Assembly: GCA_014874185.1 (NCBI GenBank)
Contig: JACWAF010000032.1
Span: 1-64,000 of the forward strand
DNA: 64,000 nucleotides
Direction: 5' to 3'
Origin: Nitrospirota bacterium
GTDB lineage: Bacteria; Nitrospirota; Thermodesulfovibrionia; Thermodesulfovibrionales; JdFR-88
Shown: one piece after another, positions 59,592 through 64,000 of the stretch
How the letters are laid out: each line of letters opens with the position of its first letter
Position numbering within the stretch: the stretch's first letter is position 1
The notes under the pieces: generated by a model
Databases searched by the model: none
What the model saw: only the letters and a program-made list of their open reading frames with translations
Told to the model about the DNA's origin: nothing
Translations under genes and position numbers: made by a program

Positions 59592-60170
59592 TTATCCTCT
59601 TTTTATCTTCACTTCGTCCGCGGATTCTTCCTTTTTTGGCCTTCTGGAGACCGCGACGAGCGTAGCCCTTATGACCTTGCCGTTATATGAATAGCCTCTC
59701 CTGAACTCCTCGACCACGGTATTGTCCTCAACGTCCTCTCGTTCCACCTGGCTGATGGCGTGGTGGTACTCCGGGTTGAACGGAAGCCCCAGGGCGGGCA
59801 CCTGCTTGAGGCCGAATTTGTCCAGCACCCTCAGAAGCTCGCGCAGGGTCATCTCGACGCCTTCCCGCAGACCGTCCGCGCCTTCCTTTGCGTGCTTCAA
59901 TGCCGTCTCAAGATTGTCCAGGCTGGGCAGGATATCTTTCATTATGTCTTCGTTCGCGTATTTGAGGGACTCCTCTTTCTCCTTCTGCCAGTGGCGCTTG
60001 AATGTCTCGAAATCGGAGTACAGGCGAAGGTACTTGTCCTTCTGCCGGCTTATCTCCTCTTCCAGCGAGCGGACGACCTCCTCCCTTGGCGCTTCCTCAA
60101 GAAGGGGCTCTTCGGGAGGGCCCTGCCCCGCCTCCGCCCCTTCTCCTTCAAATATCTTCCCTTCTTCCAT
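59592..60170 (-). CDS. grpE: Nucleotide exchange factor GrpE
   Basis: 192 aa. Glu-rich N-terminal tail; a long coiled coil (EEEISRQKDKYLRLYSDFETFKRHWQKEKEES, about 38-75); then the beta-wing: VEMTLRELLRVLDKFGLKQVPALGLPFNPEYHHAISQVEREDVEDNTVVEEFRRGYSYNGKVIRATLVAVSR. Standard GrpE architecture. Between hrcA and dnaK. Confidence 0.97.
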   Translation of the reverse strand: MEEGKIFEGEGAEAGQGPPEEPLLEEAPREEVVRSLEEEISRQKDKYLRLYSDFETFKRHWQKEKEESLKYANEDIMKDILPSLDNLETALKHAKEGADGLREGVEMTLRELLRVLDKFGLKQVPALGLPFNPEYHHAISQVEREDVEDNTVVEEFRRGYSYNGKVIRATLVAVSRRPKKEESADEVKIKRG

Positions 60171-60200
60171 ATCCCTGAACTCCTTTAAGTTTTTTTATCT

Positions 60201-61247
60201 TCAGTCTATTTCACGGTCCCGGATGCGCTTCTCGGCGAGCGTGTCCGTCAGAAACTGGGCGGTGGCGCGCACCATCTCGATGGCCTTGGGATAATCCATC
60301 CGGGTAGGGCCGATAACGCCGACGGTGCCCGCGCTCCGTTCGCCGTGCCTGTAAGAGGCGACCACCATGCTGAGGTCTTTCAGTTCCCTCACCGGGTTCT
60401 CGGAGCCTATAAGGACGCTTATCTCGCCCTCGCTCTCGGCGCAGATCTTTTCGAGGAGCTTCATCATCAGGTGTTTGTCTTCCACGGCCCGCGCTATGGC
60501 CTTTATCCTGTCCGAAAAATCCGGGAGGCCTATCAGGTCCGAGAGCCCGTAGATATAAATCTCGCCCGTGGGGAATGTGAGGGCCTCGCGGCAGATGCTT
60601 ACCGCCTTTGAGATAAGGAGGTCGCAGAGGGCCTTCTCCCTGGACATTTCTTTTATAAGTTTAAGTCTTATTTCATCTATCGTATAGCCGGAAAATTCCG
60701 AATTCAGGTACTCGGAAATCCTGCGGAGCGTGCGCGGGGTTATCTCCTGCTCCATCGGGAGGACCTTGTGTTTTATAATCCCTTCATCAGTCAGAAGGAG
60801 CACCGCTATCCGGTTCCCCCTGTAGCCGAAGAGCTCTATCCTGTTCAGCGTGGCCCTCTCGCTGGTGAGGGGCGCGGCCAACCCAAGGTAATTGAGGTTC
60901 TCCGAGAGGGTCCTTGCCGCCCCGTCCAGAAGGCCGTTCAGGTCTTCCCTGAGCACCTCCAGCTTCGAGATGAAACTGTTTATATATCTGGTCTCCATGT
61001 CCTTGAGCTTTTGAACGTAGTCCACATATAAGCGGTATCCCCTGTCCGTTGGCACCCTTCCAGCCGAGGTATGGGGCTGCCAGACAAAGCCCAGGTCCTC
61101 CAGGTCGGCCATGATGTTCCTGATAGTGGCCGGAGACAGATTGAAGACATACTTCTTCGTGATCAGCCTGGAACCCACCGGCTCGGCCGTCTCTATGAAG
61201 CTCCGGACTATCGAGAACAGGACCTTTTCCGCGCGATCGTTAAGCAT
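60201..61247 (-). CDS. hrcA: Heat-inducible transcription repressor HrcA
   Basis: 348 aa. The winged-helix DNA-binding head (VLFSIVRSFIETAEPVGSRLITKKYVFNLSPATIRNIMADLEDLGFV) is followed by the GAF-like domain and dimerisation region. It binds CIRCE and represses the operon; GroEL folding is its usual sensor. The first gene of hrcA-grpE-dnaK-dnaJ-rsmE, 10 nt downstream of a perfect CIRCE element, so autoregulated. Confidence 0.97.
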   Translation of the reverse strand: MLNDRAEKVLFSIVRSFIETAEPVGSRLITKKYVFNLSPATIRNIMADLEDLGFVWQPHTSAGRVPTDRGYRLYVDYVQKLKDMETRYINSFISKLEVLREDLNGLLDGAARTLSENLNYLGLAAPLTSERATLNRIELFGYRGNRIAVLLLTDEGIIKHKVLPMEQEITPRTLRRISEYLNSEFSGYTIDEIRLKLIKEMSREKALCDLLISKAVSICREALTFPTGEIYIYGLSDLIGLPDFSDRIKAIARAVEDKHLMMKLLEKICAESEGEISVLIGSENPVRELKDLSMVVASYRHGERSAGTVGVIGPTRMDYPKAIEMVRATAQFLTDTLAEKRIRDREID

Positions 61248-61257
61248 CCTTACTCCT

Positions 61258-61284
61258 TTAGCACTCTCGGAGCGAGAGTGCTAA
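61258..61284 (-). promoter_or_regulatory. CIRCE operator
   Basis: TTAGCACTC, 9-nt spacer, GAGTGCTAA: a perfect match to the 9-9-9 HrcA operator. Placed between the -10 box and the hrcA start. Confidence 0.97.
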
Positions 61285-61287
61285 AAT

Positions 61288-61317
61288 AGATTAGCAATTG
61301 ACAGGGGATGGTGTCAA
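61288..61317 (-). promoter_or_regulatory. Promoter of the hrcA operon
   Basis: On the minus strand TTGACA (61312-61317), 18-nt spacer and TAATCT (61288-61293), directly before CIRCE, so repressor binding would block initiation. Confidence 0.65.
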
Positions 61318-61367
61318 GACCCGTGCCTTCAAGTGACAAGCTGGCAAGTAACAAGAGACAGTACCCC

Positions 61368-61470
61368 TCACCTCTCTCCCCCAAGGGGCGAGGGGACAAC
61401 CCACCCTGCACCCCTCCCAAGAGGGGACTGAATTTCCTCCCCCCTTTGCGAAAGGGGAGGTTAGGAGGGG
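61368..61470. repeat. Family B repeats
   Basis: ACCCCTCACCTCTCTCCCCC..., CACCCCTCCCAAGAGGGG and CCCCTTTGCGAAAGGGG + AGGTTAGGAGGGGTT, all in about 100 bp. Confidence 0.6.
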
Positions 61471-61504
61471 TTAGTCCGGTTCTGATTCATAACTCCTTTT
61501 GGCG

Positions 61505-61726
61505 GGTTCAAGTTTGCAACCAGACCTGTCCAAGATAAATTTTTTGGACAGCATTTCAATTAAGGGAAAAAGTGAAAATAGTTTGTCATTCCGCAGGTAG
61601 TAAGCGGGAATCCAGTCTGTAGGCCTTTTTCGTGGGAGTCACCCGCCCACGGGTGACCCGATCCGCTTTGGAACAGAAAGGTCCTTTTCAGATATCTTGG
61701 ACAGCTGTGGTTTGCAAACCTGAACC
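61505..61726. mobile_element. MITE-like element with ~33-bp terminal inverted repeats
   Basis: Left end GGTTCAAGTTTGCAACCAGA (61505-61537, continuing CCTGTCCAAGATA) and right end TATCTTGGACAGCTGTGGTT (61693-61726, continuing TGCAAACCTGAACC) are inverted copies with a few mismatches and one indel. The 222-bp element has no coding capacity. Family D and C hairpins lie inside it. No target-site duplication was seen. The rest of 61.3-61.85 kb shows no gene. Confidence 0.6.
61631..61660 (-). repeat. Family C 30-bp hairpin repeat, copy 2
   Basis: Inverted copy of 9621-9650, with 29 of 30 bases identical. Lies inside the MITE-like element. Confidence 0.75.
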
Positions 61727-61845
61727 AGCAAGAGAATCCAATTTTTAAGTTGTTCTTTCAAAGACATTTTAAACCTGGATTCCCGTTTAAAGCAGTCCGC
61801 GGGAATGACGGACAAGAACTCGCTGATTTGAAGGCGAGCAGAATC

Positions 61846-61870
61846 AAAAAGGGGCCTTTCGGCCCCTTTT
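61846..61870 (-). terminator. Rho-independent terminator for the nuoG-like gene
   Basis: AAAAGGGGCC/GGCCCCTTTT perfect stem with a 4-nt loop, followed on the minus strand by TTTTTG. 21 nt after the stop codon at 61891. Confidence 0.85.
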
Positions 61871-61890
61871 CTCTTAAATGGGATATTTCT

Positions 61891-64000
61891 TTACGCCCCT
61901 TCTATCTTCACCGCCACGGTCGGGGCCTCGCCGTTTGCAGAGGGCTTGGTCAGGAGGTTCACCCTGGCGTGGGCGAAGTGCGCGGGCACGAAGAGCATCC
62001 CTTCCGGCACCTCGTCCGTCACCTTGGCTTTCACATAGATGGACGCGCCGTCTTTTGCCGTTATCTTGGTGAATTTCTCGTCAACCACCCCGTAAGTCTT
62101 TGCGTCCCTGGGGTTCACCTGGATATAGGCGTCCGCTATGGCGGAGCTTATGTTCTTGGATATGGTGGTCAGGCTGCCCGAATGCTGCATCAGTATGCCC
62201 GTGGCAAGTATAAGCGGGTGGCCGCTGTCCGGCATCTCCATCTCGGCCTGCTCGACCGGGACAAACGATGCCGCAGCCTGCTCCCTGAAGCAGAGGGAGA
62301 GGTGATTGGCTATTTCCGCGTCCAGGCCCTCTTCGTCCTTTGCCCCCATATCAAGCTGCATCAGGCGCCCAAGGTTCCTCAGTATCTGCCAGTCGGGCAT
62401 GGAGGAGCCGGTCTCGGGCAGGCACTTTATGAACTTCTGCGGCTTTCCGGTGGCCCCCACGAAGAAGCCTTCCTTCTCGGCCCAGCTTGCGGCAGGAAGC
62501 ACCACATGGGCCATCTGCGCCGTCTCGGTGAGCAGAATATCCTGGACAACCAGGAATTCGATGCCTTTAAGGACCTCTTCCGCCTTCGCCGCATCAGGGA
62601 ATGTGACGGCCGGGTTCTCTCCCATGATATAGAGGGCCCTGAGATTGGGCCTGTAGAGCATGTCTTCCACATTGAGGCCGCCTTCGGGCCTTACTCCCGC
62701 CTCAAGCATTCCAAGCGTGTCGGCGAACTCCGCCGGAAGCCCCAGCGCCTCCGGCCCCCTGCCAAGCAGCAGGCAGAGGTCCATCAGGGCAAGCATGGTG
62801 CCCGTGCCCTTGGTGTTCTCCGAGCTGCCTATAGAGGCGAACAGCATCGGGTTCCTGGCCGAGGCAAGCGTCTTCGCTGCGTTCCTGATCTCATCGGCGC
62901 TGATGCCGGTGATCTCCGAAACCTTTTCAGGCGTGTATTTGGCAAGGGCCTCTTTCAGGGCGTCGAAGCCGTGTGTGCCCTCGGCCTTTTTGTCGTATAT
63001 GCCCTCATCCAGCATGGCCTTCATTATGCCGTTTACCAGAGCGGCGCCGGTTGCTGGTTTTATCCTCATCCACCTTGTGGCCCAGCGGGCCAGCTTGGTC
63101 TGCTTGGGATCGGCCACTAAAAGCGTGGCGCCAAGATCGCGCTTTGCGGCAAGCACCTTTAATCCATAAATCGGATGCGTTGAAGTCAAATCGCTCTCAA
63201 GCACGAAGAGAACGTCGGCCTTTAAAGGCGCGTTCAGCTCCACAGGAAGCGCCCTTATGTTGAAGGCCTTTTTGAGGGCCTCCGATATCTTCCCGTATCC
63301 GAAGTGGGCGCGCGAATCGATGTTCTTCGACCCCAGGGCGTCCATGAATTTTTTCAGCATGTAGTTGTCTTCTACCGAGCACCTCTCGGAGCCTATCGCC
63401 CCGATGGTCTCCGCGCCGAAGCGGGATTTAATCTCCGACAACCTTTCGGAGATATACCCCAGGGCCTCTTCCCATGTGGCGGGCTGCAGGTTCCCCTCTT
63501 TTCTGATAAGCGGGGTGGTGAGCCTGTGCTCGCTTTCTATGTAGTCGAAGCCGAACCTTCCGCGCGGGCAGAGGTCGCCCTCGTTAATTCCCGTGCCGTC
63601 GATGCCCCTGGCGCGCACGATCTTGCCCTCCCTAAGGGAAAGGGTCGTGGTGCAGCCCACGCCGCAATAGGGGCAGATGTTTTCCTTGTCTTCAAGGAAC
63701 CATACCCTTGAGCGGTATCTGAAGGGCTTCGTCCCAAGCGCCCCCACCGGGCAGGCGTCAACGCACTGCCCGCAGAACTCGCAGTCCAAAGTCTCCTCGA
63801 ACGCCGGGCTCACCTTCGATTTGAACCCCCTGCCAAGAAGGTTTATCGCGCCCACGCCCTGGTGCTCGCGGCAGACGCGCACACACTTGCCGCACAGGAT
63901 GCAGCGGTTCGGGTTGCGCTCTATGAGCGGGGCCGCGAGGGACTCCGGGTCGTGCTTCCTCTCGGCCGCGAACCGGCTCTCCGCCGGGCCGTACTTGAAG
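61891..64000 (-). CDS. nuoG: NADH-quinone oxidoreductase subunit G-like (NuoG), 5'-truncated by the window
   Basis: Reading frame continues beyond base 64000 (upstream of the ORF-track start: ...ERNPNRCILCGKCVRVCREHQGVG). Ferredoxin clusters CILCGKCVRVC and CEFCGQCVDACPVGAL precede the molybdopterin-type [4Fe-4S] CPYCGVGCTTTLSLREGKI. The large subunit follows FDH/NuoG, but the FDH active-site Sec/Cys is absent (SRAHFGYGKISEALKKAFN instead of a U/C-H pair), which favours NuoG (complex I or a related hydrogenase/FDH adapter). Other nuo genes would lie beyond the right edge. Could instead be a formate-dehydrogenase-like FdhA lacking Sec. Confidence 0.75.
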   Translation of the reverse strand, partial: FKYGPAESRFAAERKHDPESLAAPLIERNPNRCILCGKCVRVCREHQGVGAINLLGRGFKSKVSPAFEETLDCEFCGQCVDACPVGALGTKPFRYRSRVWFLEDKENICPYCGVGCTTTLSLREGKIVRARGIDGTGINEGDLCPRGRFGFDYIESEHRLTTPLIRKEGNLQPATWEEALGYISERLSEIKSRFGAETIGAIGSERCSVEDNYMLKKFMDALGSKNIDSRAHFGYGKISEALKKAFNIRALPVELNAPLKADVLFVLESDLTSTHPIYGLKVLAAKRDLGATLLVADPKQTKLARWATRWMRIKPATGAALVNGIMKAMLDEGIYDKKAEGTHGFDALKEALAKYTPEKVSEITGISADEIRNAAKTLASARNPMLFASIGSSENTKGTGTMLALMDLCLLLGRGPEALGLPAEFADTLGMLEAGVRPEGGLNVEDMLYRPNLRALYIMGENPAVTFPDAAKAEEVLKGIEFLVVQDILLTETAQMAHVVLPAASWAEKEGFFVGATGKPQKFIKCLPETGSSMPDWQILRNLGRLMQLDMGAKDEEGLDAEIANHLSLCFREQAAASFVPVEQAEMEMPDSGHPLILATGILMQHSGSLTTISKNISSAIADAYIQVNPRDAKTYGVVDEKFTKITAKDGASIYVKAKVTDEVPEGMLFVPAHFAHARVNLLTKPSANGEAPTVAVKIEGA

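Noticed and set aside
61750-63120. 456-aa plus-strand ORF opposite the nuoG-like gene
   Set aside because: Antisense to conserved cluster-bearing sequence; it begins in repeat DNA.
61891-64000. Sec/Cys formate dehydrogenase alpha subunit
   Set aside because: The active-site Sec/Cys-His position is absent, so NuoG-like is preferred, although the two families are related.
1-64000. tRNA genes
   Set aside because: I looked for tRNA-like T-arm (GGTTCGANNCC) and CCA contexts on both strands and saw no convincing cloverleaf; a tRNAscan run would be decisive.

Overview
The window comes from a Gram-negative, GC-rich, probably anaerobic bacterium. Three things point that way: a lipid A type acyltransferase and outer-membrane barrel proteins; menaquinone made by the futalosine route (mqnD); and membrane formate dehydrogenase with selenocysteine plus multihaem cytochrome/NrfD modules. 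A c-di-AMP riboswitch and many short palindromic repeats fit Nitrospirota or Desulfobacterota best, but no 16S rRNA or marker phylogeny is available here, so the phylum is an inference.

Layout. 1-346: 5' part of a probable group II intron (minus strand, runs off the left edge). 0.5-12.3 kb: housekeeping genes (dinB, an ICMT-like methyltransferase, mqnD, an orphan gspG, an lpxL-like acyltransferase, a LonC-type protease, xerD, a YprB-like nuclease, a trmN6-like methyltransferase, comM). 12.3-14.5 kb: a TPR/beta-barrel outer-membrane protein and a secreted protein made of 12-residue His/Asp/Asn repeats. 14.8-17 kb: a KimA-type potassium transporter behind a ydaO-class c-di-AMP riboswitch. 17-20 kb: rplI-dnaB and a MEMO family protein. 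20-24.5 kb: the fdnGHI-like formate dehydrogenase operon, whose alpha subunit is split in the ORF track by an in-frame UGA (selenocysteine). 24.7-26.4 kb: an alcohol dehydrogenase remnant and a secreted beta-helix protein. 26.5-28.5 kb: an AT-rich islet of four small genes bracketed by a perfect 17-bp direct repeat. 28.7 kb: a D,D-carboxypeptidase with an unusual Arg/His tail. 29.9-46.5 kb: a Mu-type phage late module (lysis, terminase, portal, protease, capsid, gp36/gp37, fibre cassette, tail tube, distal tail, hub) with no early genes and no recognisable tape measure. 46.6-50.1 kb: a response regulator, a LuxR-type regulator, a cytochrome P460 family protein, an Smr protein and a Spy/CpxP-like Met-rich protein. 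50.2-52.8 kb: a tetrahaem cytochrome/FeS/NrfD operon. 53.4-55.7 kb: an fn3 lipoprotein and a zinc-ribbon membrane protein. 55.6-61.3 kb: the CIRCE-hrcA-grpE-dnaK-dnaJ-rsmE heat-shock operon. 61.9-64 kb: a truncated nuoG-like gene.

The most unusual layer is the repeats. Family A is a composite of three hairpins (5 copies) whose stems change sequence while staying paired. Family B is a G/C-rich palindrome found in nearly every intergenic gap, and it has also inserted in frame into two phage genes (terminase and endolysin). Family C is a 30-bp hairpin in two copies. A MITE-like element with inverted repeats of about 33 bp lies at 61.5 kb. Three genes (ICMT-like, comM, the small KGG protein) have a -10 box so close to the start codon that their mRNAs should be leaderless.
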